Below, piece by piece: positions 1-6,389 of a stretch of 6,389 bases of DNA (its first letter is position 1; the number at the start of each line of letters is the position of its first letter). This DNA comes from Clostridiales bacterium. GTDB lineage: Bacteria > Bacillota_B > Dehalobacteriia > UBA4068. A program made the position numbers and the translations under genes. Below the pieces are notes generated by a model. It ran no database searches and had not been told where the DNA came from. It saw nothing but the letters and a program-made list of their open reading frames with translations. The DNA lies in assembly GCA_009782975.1 (NCBI GenBank), contig WRIA01000031.1, positions 1 through 6,389 on the forward strand. The letters are read 5' to 3'.

Positions 1-146
1 GGTTCCAGGCAAATATGTATCGTCATTAAATCCATTTTAATAGACGGAGAGGTGTGCGGGCTCCTATTAACATAATAATAATCATATTCATGTACAAGGC
101 AAATAGAAATATCAGTATTTTTAATGTTCATTTTTTCACAGGGAGC

Positions 147-198
147 AAAAAAACCCGGCGGTTCAGTTTAGTGAACCTGCCGGGTTTCGCGTTTTTTT
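147..198. terminator. Bidirectional intrinsic terminator downstream of the secreted-protein gene
   Basis: A nine-base outer stem (151-159 with 179-187, AAACCCGGC/GCCGGGTTT) continues, past a single unpaired T at 178, into a six-base inner stem GGTTCA/TGAACC around the loop GTTTAG. Read on the minus strand, the hairpin runs straight into seven T residues (complement of 147-153), the classic layout for ending the 244-1479 transcript. Read on the plus strand, a run of seven T (192-198) follows after CGCG, so it could also stop transcription entering from the left. The 146 bases to its left contain no gene or site I can support. Confidence 0.92.
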
Positions 199-243
199 CA
201 ATTGTCTCTGTTTATTGCTTATTACCTTTGCCGTTCAGCGTAA

Positions 244-1479
244 TTACTCGACAATACGGATTTCGCGGATTTGAGTGTTGCCTTTCGTATCAACATAGAC
301 CTTATAGGGGCCAACCTGATATGTTCCCGCCGCGTTGTTGCTGATGGAGATTGTTACCGTGTAGGTCACTTCGGTCTGCTTTTCGCTCCCCGCTTTACTA
401 ACAATTTCGGTAACGGTTATCGTAAGGCTGTTCATATTGCCGTTCAGCTTTTCAACGAAAGCGTTGGCTGATACGCCGTTCACGGTGAGTTTGGGAAGAA
501 CGATTGTGTATGTTTCCCCGCAGGTCTTACAGGTGAACAATTTTTCGCCATCAGACCAAGCGGTGGGCTGAACCGTTACAACTCCTCTGTTCCAACTGTG
601 ACCGAGCGCGGGGATTACATAACCGTCGCCACTAGCTTCGCCGCACACGGAGCATTTGGTAGGCATAAATCCCGCGTCAGTGCAGGTGGGAGCAACGTAA
701 TCCACGCTTCCGGGGTCGTCTATGAAATTATGGCCATCAGCACAAGGATTGGTAAAATAGTTTACGTTACCACTATTATTAAAGATATCATTTGGTGAAT
801 TGTTTTCGATTACGCCGCCATATATATTCACCGTGCCATTATTAGTGTTATATATACCGCCGCCGTTCAATTCGGGAGTTTCGGCTTCGTTGCCGCATAT
901 TTCGCCGCCGAATATATTAACGATGCCTTGATAATTATATATTGCACCGCCTGAACTACCCATTGTATTACCGGTAATACTACCTCCGTTTATGGTAACT
1001 GTTCCCCTGTTGTTATTTATTGCCGAAGCCCAGTTTGGCGTAAAATTATTAATGATATTAACGCCTGATTCTATAAAAAGACTGCCTGCATTATTTACCC
1101 CGCCGAATCCGGTTCTGTTTGAAAAATCGCGAACCCCGTAACCGTCCAAAGTAATGTTTTCCAGCGTCAATATCGAATCAAAACCAACATAAAAATGAAA
1201 GTAACCTAATCTTGGTGTTATCGTAAAATTATTGCCCTCGGTTGATTTGATCGTAATATTTTTTCCATTTCGAATTTCGAATTGCGTAATGTCAATTATA
1301 GTAAAATCGTTTGTGATGTAAATCGTTGTCGGACCGGATGCGTTATCTATCGCGTTTTGCATTTCCGCTTCGTTACTCACCGTAATCTCGTCTGCCGCGA
1401 AAGCAACCGCGGGCAGGAGTGTTGCGAGCATTAGGACGCTGATGACAAGCGCCATAAGTTTTGTGGTTTTAGTTTTCAT
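244..1479 (-). CDS. Secreted beta-helix protein with cysteine-rich repeat region
   Basis: This 411-residue protein has a clear Sec signal peptide: lysines at 2-7, a hydrophobic stretch to about 25, and likely cleavage after AFA near residue 28. Residues 31-245 look like a right-handed parallel beta-helix of the pectate-lyase or polymorphic-repeat type. Repeated turns read GTVTINGGSITGN (159-171), GIVNIFGGEICGN (185-197) and GTVNIYGGVIENN (215-227), separated by SGGAIYN and NGGGIYN. Residues 246-329 contain CADGH, PTC, CSVCG, ALGHSW and CKTCG, a Cys/His pattern common in secreted Firmicutes repeat proteins and possibly metal-binding. Residues 330-411 look like a beta-rich domain. No LPXTG motif or C-terminal membrane anchor is visible, so the protein is probably released or held non-covalently. 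No catalytic residues could be assigned, and an adhesin or glycan-binding role is only a guess. The ATG start is supported by GGAGG (1488-1492) eight bases upstream. No good minus-strand promoter is visible upstream in this orientation, and isoleucine codons are mostly ATT, unlike the core genes to the right. Confidence 0.88.
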   Translation of the reverse strand: MKTKTTKLMALVISVLMLATLLPAVAFAADEITVSNEAEMQNAIDNASGPTTIYITNDFTIIDITQFEIRNGKNITIKSTEGNNFTITPRLGYFHFYVGFDSILTLENITLDGYGVRDFSNRTGFGGVNNAGSLFIESGVNIINNFTPNWASAINNNRGTVTINGGSITGNTMGSSGGAIYNYQGIVNIFGGEICGNEAETPELNGGGIYNTNNGTVNIYGGVIENNSPNDIFNNSGNVNYFTNPCADGHNFIDDPGSVDYVAPTCTDAGFMPTKCSVCGEASGDGYVIPALGHSWNRGVVTVQPTAWSDGEKLFTCKTCGETYTIVLPKLTVNGVSANAFVEKLNGNMNSLTITVTEIVSKAGSEKQTEVTYTVTISISNNAAGTYQVGPYKVYVDTKGNTQIREIRIVE

Positions 1480-1716
1480 TGCTTATTCCTCCAAATAAAT
1501 TATTTTCCTTTATCTTCTGCCGTTAAGGTACGGCTTTTTCAGCCTCTTTTATTTTGGAGTTGCGGTTCTCCTTTTTGCGTGTTTTGTTGTCAATTTAGCC
1601 CGTGTCTATAAATGCCGGGCTGTCCTTTGCGCTGTTGGTTTCCATATCTTCACCCCCTTGCCGGTTAAGGAATGTTAAGGCTTTGCCGCCCCGGTGTTTA
1701 TGTCGGCGGCAGGCTT
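1480..1716 (-). promoter_or_regulatory. Long 5' leader of the secreted-protein gene
   Basis: These 237 bases separate the secreted-protein start from the inverted-repeat region and would be the 5' untranslated leader of any transcript entering from there. Small hairpins seen are GCCGCC/GGCGGC (1685-1690 with 1705-1710), AGCCCG/CGGGCT (1597-1602 with 1616-1621), GGAG/CTCC within 1554-1569, and GCCGT/ACGGC (1519-1523 with 1530-1534), which competes with GGCT/AGCC next to it. On the minus strand CCTTAAC occurs twice exactly ten bases apart (1664-1670 and 1674-1680) and again at 1522-1528. A TTGACA (1589-1594) has no partner -10 box. I recognise no riboswitch class. Confidence 0.45.
1595..1645 (-). 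CDS. Possible 16-residue leader peptide
   Basis: A minus-strand ATG at 1645 is preceded, five bases away, by AAGGGGGTG (1651-1659), a credible ribosome binding site. It opens a frame of 16 codons (METNSAKDSPAFIDTG) ending in TAA. The stop sits inside the AGCCCG/CGGGCT hairpin (1597-1621), about 115 bases before the secreted-protein start. That would suit a translated leader that affects folding of the downstream RNA, but there is no run of regulatory codons of the kind amino-acid attenuators carry. It could equally be a chance ORF or the remnant of a longer gene. Confidence 0.25.
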   Translation of the reverse strand: METNSAKDSPAFIDTG

Positions 1717-1748
1717 CTGTCAATAAGTAAACCTTTTGATAATAGCCC
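1717..1748 (+). repeat. Left inverted repeat, candidate recombinase crossover site
   Basis: This site is an inverted, imperfect copy of 1850-1877. Compared with the reverse complement of the right copy, CTGTCAA matches, three bases differ, GTAAACCTTTTGA (1727-1739) matches over 13 bases, and AGCCC matches after a small length difference. The site is itself a partial dyad (TGTCAATAAG facing CCTTTTGATA) centred at 1729/1730 on the dinucleotide AA. A dyad of roughly 26-30 bases with a non-palindromic central dinucleotide is what small serine recombinases use. The two copies face each other, so recombination between them would invert the DNA between. Assignment as a recombination site is inference. 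Confidence 0.6.
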
Positions 1749-1808
1749 ATCGGAGGGAAGCAAGTGGAATATTTTACACCTAAATTGTAGAAAATTTACA
1801 CAATTGCC

Positions 1809-1837
1809 TTGAATATATGTTAAAAATGATATATAAT
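1809..1837 (+). promoter_or_regulatory. Strong promoter between the inverted repeats, pointing right
   Basis: TTGAAT (1809-1814) and a consensus TATAAT (1832-1837) are separated by exactly 17 bases in AT-rich DNA, with predicted initiation near 1844. In this orientation there is no plus-strand gene to serve. The transcript would begin just before the 1850-1881 hairpin and continue antisense to the 3' end of the recombinase gene. The absence of a sensible downstream gene is the main reason to suspect that the segment can invert. Confidence 0.7.
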
Positions 1838-1849
1838 AGTAATAGTTAC

Positions 1850-2557
<708 letters not shown>

Positions 2558-2601
2558 TTACTACAAACCGGCAGCTATAGGTTTCGGCAAAGGTTTTTTG
2601 T

Positions 2602-2621
2602 AATGTTTCACGTGAAACATT
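2602..2621. promoter_or_regulatory. parS site 2 (ParB/Spo0J binding)
   Basis: A second perfect TGTTTCACGTGAAACA (2604-2619) lies in a 20-base perfect palindrome, 75 bases from site 1 start to start. Both lie in the intergenic gap between the divergent recombinase and HIT genes. The 235 bases of this gap hold these sites and no convincing gene. Confidence 0.93.
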
Positions 2622-2726
2622 GGCCAACTTTTTGCCTGCGGCTTACGGCTTTGCAGGAAAATCATCATAAACAAAGAATAATAACCGTTGCATAATTTTT
2701 TATATGGCGGAAGGGAGGCGAACAAT

Positions 2727-3074
2727 ATGGACGATTGTATTTTTTGCCGCATAGCGGCGGGGCAGATACCCTCCGAATTTCTTTACGAAGATGACGAGAT
2801 AGCGGCCTTTAAAGATATAAGCCCCCGCGCCCCCGTACATATACTGATAATACCAAAAAAACATATATCCTCTCTGGCCGAAGCAAAAAAGGAGGACGAA
2901 GCGCTTTTGGGCCGCATATGCCTGGTAGCCAGCCGTTTGGCCGAAAGCGAGGGCATAGCCAAAAGCGGCTACCGTATAATAAGCAACAGCGGGGCGGATT
3001 CCGGGCAGGAAGTGGCTCATCTTCACTTTCATCTGCTGGGCGGCCGGTTTTTAGGCAGATTTGCAGAAGAATAG
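2727..3074 (+). CDS. HIT-family (histidine triad) protein, HinT-like
   Basis: This 115-residue cytosolic protein belongs to the histidine triad superfamily, whose HinT branch hydrolyses purine nucleoside phosphoramidates and acyl-adenylates. The signature HLHFHLL gives His98, His100 and His102, with His102 the expected nucleotidyl acceptor. CIFC (Cys4, Cys7) with His46 matches the zinc-site pattern of many bacterial members. IIPKKH and NSGADSGQEV are also family-typical. The C-terminus is short and ends GGRFLGRFAEE. The ATG at 2727 is eight bases after GGGAGG (2713-2718). An earlier in-frame start at 2688 would add an unrelated N-terminus and run through this ribosome binding site. No clear promoter is seen upstream. 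HIT genes next to rpsU are a recurring arrangement in clostridia. Isoleucine is ATA in 12 of 13 codons, a bias shared with the genes to the right. Confidence 0.95.
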   Translation: MDDCIFCRIAAGQIPSEFLYEDDEIAAFKDISPRAPVHILIIPKKHISSLAEAKKEDEALLGRICLVASRLAESEGIAKSGYRIISNSGADSGQEVAHLHFHLLGGRFLGRFAEE

Positions 3075-3103
3075 TTGACGCGGACACTTTTTTGATATAT
3101 AAT
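3075..3103 (+). promoter_or_regulatory. Sigma-A-type promoter of rpsU
   Basis: TTGACG (3075-3080), 17 bases, then TATAAT (3098-3103). The -35 box begins directly after the HIT stop codon, and initiation is predicted near 3110, about 34 bases before the rpsU start. This gives rpsU its own strong transcript in addition to any read-through from the HIT gene. Confidence 0.88.
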
Positions 3104-3143
3104 ACATAATGGTTTTACGGCTCCACGAGGGGAGGGATAGATT

Positions 3144-3320
3144 GTGAGTGAGGTTAGGGTAGGTAAAAATGAATCTTTAGACAGCGCTTTGCGCCGTTTT
3201 AAGCGTACATGCCAAAAATCCGGTGTTATGGCGGAGATACGCAAGCACGAGCACTATGAAAAACCCAGCGTAAAAAGAAAGAAAAAGGCGGAAGCCGCCA
3301 GAAAGCGCAAATGGAATTAG
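3144..3320 (+). CDS. rpsU: 30S ribosomal protein S21
   Basis: A 58-residue, strongly basic protein begins [20 protein letters not shown] and continues with [24 protein letters not shown] and a C-terminal AARKRKW. This is the S21 pattern throughout, at the usual length for Firmicutes. S21 sits on the 30S platform near the 3' end of 16S rRNA and aids initiation. It starts with GTG, seven bases after AGGGGAGGG (3128-3136). Its own promoter lies before it and a hairpin terminator after it, so it is largely an independent unit. In Bacillus and many clostridia yqeY follows rpsU. Here it is missing and nfeD comes next. Confidence 0.95.
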   Translation: MSEVRVGKNESLDSALRRFKRTCQKSGVMAEIRKHEHYEKPSVKRKKKAEAARKRKWN

Positions 3321-3344
3321 TTTTACAGTATAAATATTTTTTTA

Positions 3345-3371
3345 AAGCCGCGGGATAATAGCCCGCGGCTT
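3345..3371 (+). terminator. Hairpin terminator after rpsU
   Basis: AAGCCGCGGG (3345-3354) pairs perfectly with CCCGCGGCTT (3362-3371) around a seven-base loop. The GC-rich ten-base stem begins 24 bases after the rpsU stop. The T-tract after it is imperfect (ATTGCCTTTTGCC), so termination may be partial, with some read-through into nfeD-floA. Confidence 0.75.
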
Positions 3372-3372
3372 A

Positions 3373-3401
3373 TTGCCTTTTGCCTTAAAAAAGGATATAA
3401 T
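3373..3401 (+). promoter_or_regulatory. Promoter of the nfeD-floA operon
   Basis: TTGCCT (3373-3378), 17 bases, then TATAAT (3396-3401), starting two bases after the rpsU terminator stem. Initiation near 3408 would leave a leader of about 65 bases before the nfeD ATG. Spacing and -10 are ideal and the -35 is fair. No sigma-W-type (TGAAAC/CGTA) promoter, which drives yqeZ-floA in Bacillus, is apparent. Confidence 0.75.
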
Positions 3402-3473
3402 CAGGCTAAAGCGATAACCGGGCCGGTTTGTTTGGGGCATAATATTTTAGCGGCCAAACGGGAGGACACATAT

Positions 3474-4781
3474 ATGGGCAAGTTAAAACGGGTATCTTTG
3501 TGGCTTACGCTGCTGCTTACAGCTTTGTTGCTGGCAAGTGTTCCGGCCTTTGGCGCCGGCGCCACATATGTTATACCCATACACGGGGATATAGATAACG
3601 GCAACCTGCTTTTCGTGGAACGGGCCTACGAGGAGGCGCTTTTGGGCGGGGCCACGGCCATAATCTTCGATATAGATACCTACGGCGGTTATATAGATTC
3701 CGCCATAGATATAGCCGAACTTATACTTAACAGCTCTTTGCCTACATATTGTTATGTTAATAACAAGGGGCTTTCCGCCGGTTCTTTGATAGCCCTGGCC
3801 GGGGAGACTGTGCTGATGTCGCCCGGCGCCACCATAGGGGCGGCCGAGCCGCGCCTTTTTAACCGTACCGCCGACCCAAAGGTCGTATCCATGTGGGCGG
3901 GCAAGCTTTCCGCCGTGGCGGAAACCCGGGGGCGCGACGGGCAGATAGCGGCGGCCTTCGCGGATGCGGATATGGAAATAGAGGGCCTTACCGAGCGGGG
4001 GCAGTTGGTTACGCTTACCGCCGCGCAAGCACTGGAATATAAAATGGCCGACAGTATCTGCGCCGGCCGTGCCGAATTGATAGAGGAATACGGCCTGCCC
4101 GCCACCGTGGTGGAGACGGAAAAAGATTTTCAGGAAAACGTGGGCGGCTGGCTTTCCGACCCCTGGATAAGCGGTATACTGCTTACACTGGGTATAGCCG
4201 GTATAGTTATAGAGGTAGCGACGGCCGGCAGCTTCGGCCTTTTCGGGGCGGTGGGCCTGGTAAGCTTTGCCCTCTATTTTATCGGCCATTTTTGGGTGGG
4301 CAATATAGGCGTGGGCGCCATACTTTTGTTTTTGGTGGGCCTTATCCTTATCCTGCTGGAGATATTCGTGATACCCGGCTTTGGCGTAACGGGCGTATTG
4401 GGCATACTATCCGTCCTTACCAGCCTTATAATGGCCTCGCCGGATTTTAGTCAGGCCGTGCTTACCTTAAGCTGCTCCCTTATAGCGGCCATACTTATAA
4501 TAATCTTTACCTTAAAAAATAAAAAGACCCGCAAGGTGTGGGGCAAGCTGATACTTTCCCATAAGATGGAGACAAAGGAAGGCTATGTTTCCCATAACGA
4601 CAGCCTAACGGCTTTTGGGGGCAAGCGCGGCACGGCCCTTACCACGCTGCGGCCAGCCGGTACCGCCGAGATAGAAGGCAAGCGGCTGGATGTTGTAACC
4701 TCCGGCGAGTTTATAGAGGCCGGCAGCGGCGTGGAAGTTATTTTGGTGGAAGGCGCCCGCGTAGTGGTGCGGGAAATATAA
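3474..4781 (+). CDS. nfeD: NfeD-family membrane-bound ClpP-like serine protease (YqeZ type)
   Basis: This is a 435-residue full-length NfeD of the YqeZ type, a partner of flotillin. A signal sequence or first membrane segment covers 1-28 (MGKLKRV, then Leu-rich, VPAFGAGA). Residues 31-215 are the ClpP/crotonase-like protease domain, with IDTYGG (oxyanion region, about 67-72), LSAGS with candidate nucleophile Ser101, and WAGK with Lys144. The 43-residue separation is close to the Ser97-Lys138 dyad of the archaeal homologue PH1510. Residues about 232-346 form several membrane helices, and 385-435 is the OB-fold NfeD domain (TAEIEGKRLDVV, ending VVVREI). The ATG at 3474 is eight bases after GGGAGG. 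It is followed 21 bases later by floA, the co-transcribed partner. NfeD proteases are thought to act at flotillin membrane domains, but the substrate here is unknown. Confidence 0.93.
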   Translation: MGKLKRVSLWLTLLLTALLLASVPAFGAGATYVIPIHGDIDNGNLLFVERAYEEALLGGATAIIFDIDTYGGYIDSAIDIAELILNSSLPTYCYVNNKGLSAGSLIALAGETVLMSPGATIGAAEPRLFNRTADPKVVSMWAGKLSAVAETRGRDGQIAAAFADADMEIEGLTERGQLVTLTAAQALEYKMADSICAGRAELIEEYGLPATVVETEKDFQENVGGWLSDPWISGILLTLGIAGIVIEVATAGSFGLFGAVGLVSFALYFIGHFWVGNIGVGAILLFLVGLILILLEIFVIPGFGVTGVLGILSVLTSLIMASPDFSQAVLTLSCSLIAAILIIIFTLKNKKTRKVWGKLILSHKMETKEGYVSHNDSLTAFGGKRGTALTTLRPAGTAEIEGKRLDVVTSGEFIEAGSGVEVILVEGARVVVREI

Positions 4782-4802
4782 AAATTTTAGGAGGTCTTGT
4801 TT

Positions 4803-5798
4803 ATGCCGGATGTTTTTGCAGGTTCTATTTTATTCTTATTTGTATTGGTAGTGCTGGCTCTTATAGTTTTAATGCTTATTCTGCGCTTTATACCCGTGGG
4901 TCTGTGGATCTCCGCGCTGGCAGCCAGCGTGCGCATCAGCATATTCGATCTTATAGGTATGCGCCTGCGCCGCGTGGCCCCGGCCAAAATAGTAAATCCG
5001 CTGATAAAGGCCCATAAAGCCGGTCTGGCTACCCCCGTAAGCAAGCTGGAGGCCCATTATCTGGCCGGGGGCAATGTGGATCGCGTCATCAACGCCCTGA
5101 TAGCCGCGGAGCGCGCCAATATTCCCCTTACATTCGAGCGCGCCGCCGCCATAGACCTGGCCGGGCGCAATGTGCTGGAAGCGGTACAGATGAGCGTTAA
5201 TCCCAAGGTAATAGAAACACCCACCATCTCGGCTATGGCCATCAACGGCATAGAACTTAAAGCCATTGCCAAGGTAACGGTGCGCGCCAATATAGACCGC
5301 CTGGTAGGCGGCGCGGGAGAGGAAACCGTGATAGCCCGCGTGGGCGAGGGCATAGTGACCACCGTGGGCTCCAGCTCCACCCATAAGGAAGTGCTGGAGA
5401 ATCCGGATCGCATCTCTAAAACCGTGCTTTCCAAGGGTTTGGACGCTGGTACCGCCTTCGAAATACTCTCCATAGACATAGCCGATATGGACGTAGGCCG
5501 CAATATAGGGGCCGAGCTTCAAACCGACCAGGCCGAGGCAGACAAACGTATAGCGCAGGCCAAAGCGGAGGAACGCCGGGCTATGGCCGTGGCCAAGGAG
5601 CAGGAAATGATGGCCGCGGTACAGGAAATGCGGGCCAAGGTGGTGGAAGCCGAGGCCGAGGTACCCAAAGCTATGGCGGAAGCCTTCCGCAGCGGCCGGC
5701 TGGGCGTAATGGATTATTATAATATGATGAACGTAGTCTCCGACACCAAAATGCGGGAACATATAGCGGGTACGGCCTCTCAAAATCAGGAAAAGTGA
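4803..5798 (+). CDS. floA: Flotillin-like protein FloA (SPFH domain)
   Basis: This 331-residue SPFH scaffold protein organises functional membrane microdomains. It matches B. subtilis FloA (YqfA) in length. Hydrophobic residues 6-30 and a second stretch at about 32-52 form the membrane hairpin. The SPFH core follows with [44 protein letters not shown] and [16 protein letters not shown]. Residues about 238-295 are an Ala/Glu-rich coiled coil ([28 protein letters not shown]) used for oligomerisation, and the tail has [10 protein letters not shown]. The ATG at 4803 is eight bases after AGGAGG (4789-4794). The TTG two codons earlier would be only two bases from that site. It forms an operon with nfeD. 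No classic terminator follows: the first hairpin downstream is parS site 3, whose palindrome runs into five T residues. Confidence 0.97.
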   Translation: MPDVFAGSILFLFVLVVLALIVLMLILRFIPVGLWISALAASVRISIFDLIGMRLRRVAPAKIVNPLIKAHKAGLATPVSKLEAHYLAGGNVDRVINALIAAERANIPLTFERAAAIDLAGRNVLEAVQMSVNPKVIETPTISAMAINGIELKAIAKVTVRANIDRLVGGAGEETVIARVGEGIVTTVGSSSTHKEVLENPDRISKTVLSKGLDAGTAFEILSIDIADMDVGRNIGAELQTDQAEADKRIAQAKAEERRAMAVAKEQEMMAAVQEMRAKVVEAEAEVPKAMAEAFRSGRLGVMDYYNMMNVVSDTKMREHIAGTASQNQEK

Positions 5799-5809
5799 CC
5801 CGGCCTCTT

Positions 5810-5829
5810 AATGTTTCACGTGAAACATT
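5810..5829. promoter_or_regulatory. parS site 3 (ParB/Spo0J binding)
   Basis: Perfect TGTTTCACGTGAAACA at 5812-5827 in a 20-base palindrome, beginning 14 bases after the floA stop codon. TTTTT directly after it gives it a hairpin-plus-T-run look on the plus strand, but exact identity with the other three sites marks it as parS first of all. Confidence 0.93.
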
Positions 5830-5918
5830 TTTGCTGATGCCATCTGCGGTAGCAGGTGCATAAATATCTACATGGATGTTTCACGTGAAACATCGGGTTT
5901 AATGCCGCTTGCGGTAGC
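5812..5918 (+). repeat. Tandem 65-base repeat, each unit with a parS
   Basis: Two units start at 5812 and 5877. Each begins with parS and, exactly 25 bases from its start, carries ATGCC, three variable bases and TGCGGTAGC (5837-5853 and 5902-5918, 14 of 17 identical). The sequence between and after these blocks has diverged. This points to local duplication, or to a second conserved element held in fixed register with parS. The pair at 2529/2604 does not show the block clearly. Confidence 0.7.
5875..5894. promoter_or_regulatory. parS site 4 (ParB/Spo0J binding)
   Basis: Perfect TGTTTCACGTGAAACA at 5877-5892 in a 20-base palindrome, 65 bases after site 3 and 62 bases before the next gene. With site 3 it forms the second parS pair, about 3.3 kb from the first. 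Confidence 0.93.
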
Positions 5919-5954
5919 CTTGGCCTGTATATTTTCCTTAAAGGTGGTGTTGTA

Positions 5955-6389
5955 ATGGATATAGTTATACTCTTTGCTGTATTTTGGATAATAAAGATCA
6001 TAGTAAGCGCGGTCAGAAAAAATGCGGGCCACAGCCAGGCGGCAGGCCAAAACCAGACCGGGCCGGTAAAACCAGGTACTGCCACTACCCGGCGGCAGCA
6101 GGCCCTGGAAATACAAAAGCAGCTGCGGGAGACTTTTGAGGCCGCGCGGCAACAGGCCAATAATACGGACGATACCCCGCCTTACCGCAGTGGGCCGGAA
6201 GCGCCGCACCTACCGACTGACACAAGAAAAAAACATCATATAGACGATATAGAGGAAGAACGCTGCGCGGAAGCGGAAAAGGTGCGGCAGGAGCGGCGCA
6301 AGCAGGACCTGCGGGAGCGTTTCGGCGCGCCGGGGCAAGGTGCCCCGCACCGTGGTTTACAGCGTACCCGGGCCGCTATACCGGCTGCG
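5955..6389 (+). CDS. Unrecognised membrane-anchored Gln/Arg-rich protein (3' end outside window)
   Basis: The frame is open from ATG at 5955 to the end of the window, giving 145 residues with no stop. The ATG is six bases after AAAGGTGGT (5940-5948). The N-terminus MDIVILFAVFWIIKIIVSAV is a single hydrophobic anchor, followed by RK, so the rest is probably cytoplasmic. It is polar and low in complexity: QQALEIQKQLRETFEAARQQ (48-67) and EEERCAEAEKVRQERRKQDL (100-119) look helical or coiled-coil, with Pro/Gly-rich linkers between. I recognise no family. The gap to floA is 156 bases and holds the parS pair. No strong promoter was found, so read-through from floA is possible. The anchor and the coiled-coil character fit a membrane-associated accessory protein, but no function can be assigned. 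The Ile codons are mostly ATA, as in the neighbours. Confidence 0.72.
   Translation, partial: MDIVILFAVFWIIKIIVSAVRKNAGHSQAAGQNQTGPVKPGTATTRRQQALEIQKQLRETFEAARQQANNTDDTPPYRSGPEAPHLPTDTRKKHHIDDIEEERCAEAEKVRQERRKQDLRERFGAPGQGAPHRGLQRTRAAIPAA

Noticed and set aside
54..344. Plus-strand GTG frame of 96 codons near the window start
   Set aside because: It runs through the bidirectional terminator and into the 3' end of the secreted-protein gene; composition is that of a chance frame.
1519..1540. Small hairpin GCCGT/ACGGC followed by TTTTT on the plus strand, terminator-like
   Set aside because: The stem is only five bases and no plus-strand gene precedes it; described only as part of the leader.
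1480..1716. Possible cyclic-di-GMP or other known riboswitch in the leader
   Set aside because: I compared it from memory with the GEMM-I pattern and could not match the conserved core; no other class was recognisable.
2635..2657. CCTGC/GCAGG hairpin upstream of the HIT gene
   Set aside because: Short five-base stem with a large interior and no T-run; not supported as a terminator.
2688..2726. Upstream start for the HIT gene, adding 13 residues
   Set aside because: It includes the AAGGGAGG ribosome binding site as codons; family members begin with the CIFC region a few residues from the start.
2561..2752. Minus-strand 63-residue frame containing MFHVKH
   Set aside because: It reads across parS site 2 and into the start of the HIT gene; it has no family resemblance.
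3432..3473. Upstream TTG start for nfeD, adding 14 residues
   Set aside because: The added stretch reads through the ribosome binding site GGGAGG, and the ATG at 3474 is ideally spaced and begins a proper signal sequence.
3483..4289. Long minus-strand frame (268 residues) opposite nfeD, and a similar one opposite floA (4869-5783)
   Set aside because: Both are shadows of strongly biased codons in well-identified genes; Tyr/Gly/His-rich translation with no known domain.
5816..6209. Minus-strand frames of 113-114 residues after floA
   Set aside because: They overlap the plus-strand gene at 5955, which has a ribosome binding site, a membrane anchor and matching codon use, and they cross parS sites read as MFHVKH or FHVKH-like peptides.

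Overview
The window looks like a low-GC-lineage Firmicutes chromosome, probably a Clostridia-type organism. The evidence is strong AGGAGG-type ribosome binding sites on nearly every gene, the gene order HIT protein - rpsU - NfeD protease - floA (known from Bacillus and clostridia as part of the rpsU-yqeY-yqeZ-floA neighbourhood), TTGNNN/TATAAT promoters with 17-base spacers, and four perfect copies of the Firmicutes ParB site parS (TGTTTCACGTGAAACA). No species can be named from the sequence alone.

Left part (1-2491, minus strand, accessory in character). A strong bidirectional terminator (about 147-198) closes a gene for a secreted beta-helix protein with a cysteine-rich repeat region (244-1479). 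Upstream of it lies a long leader (1480-1716) with small hairpins, a 10-base-spaced direct repeat and a possible 16-codon leader ORF. Next come two imperfect inverted repeats (1717-1748 and 1850-1881) that bracket a good promoter (1809-1837), immediately followed by a small serine recombinase gene (1865-2491). The promoter points right, away from the secreted-protein gene. Inversion between the repeats would turn it left, into the leader and the gene. I infer a phase-variable promoter switch with its recombinase next door. This is the most interesting thing in the window, and it is a hypothesis drawn from one orientation of the sequence.

Middle and right part (2492-6389, plus strand, core genes). 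Two parS sites lie between the divergent recombinase and HIT genes (2529-2544, 2604-2619), and two more follow floA (5812-5827, 5877-5892). Between the pairs are a HIT-family nucleotide hydrolase (2727-3074), a well-defined promoter, rpsU for ribosomal protein S21 (3144-3320), a hairpin terminator, another promoter, and a two-gene operon for an NfeD membrane serine protease (3474-4781) and flotillin FloA (4803-5798), partners in membrane microdomain biology. The usual yqeY between rpsU and nfeD is absent. After the second parS pair an unrecognised membrane-anchored, Gln/Arg-rich protein starts at 5955 and runs off the window.

The left module and the core genes differ in codon use. The HIT gene uses ATA for 12 of 13 isoleucines, while the first 80 codons of the secreted protein use ATA for only 2 of 11. 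This suggests that the switch module was acquired separately. The first 146 bases hold nothing I can support.
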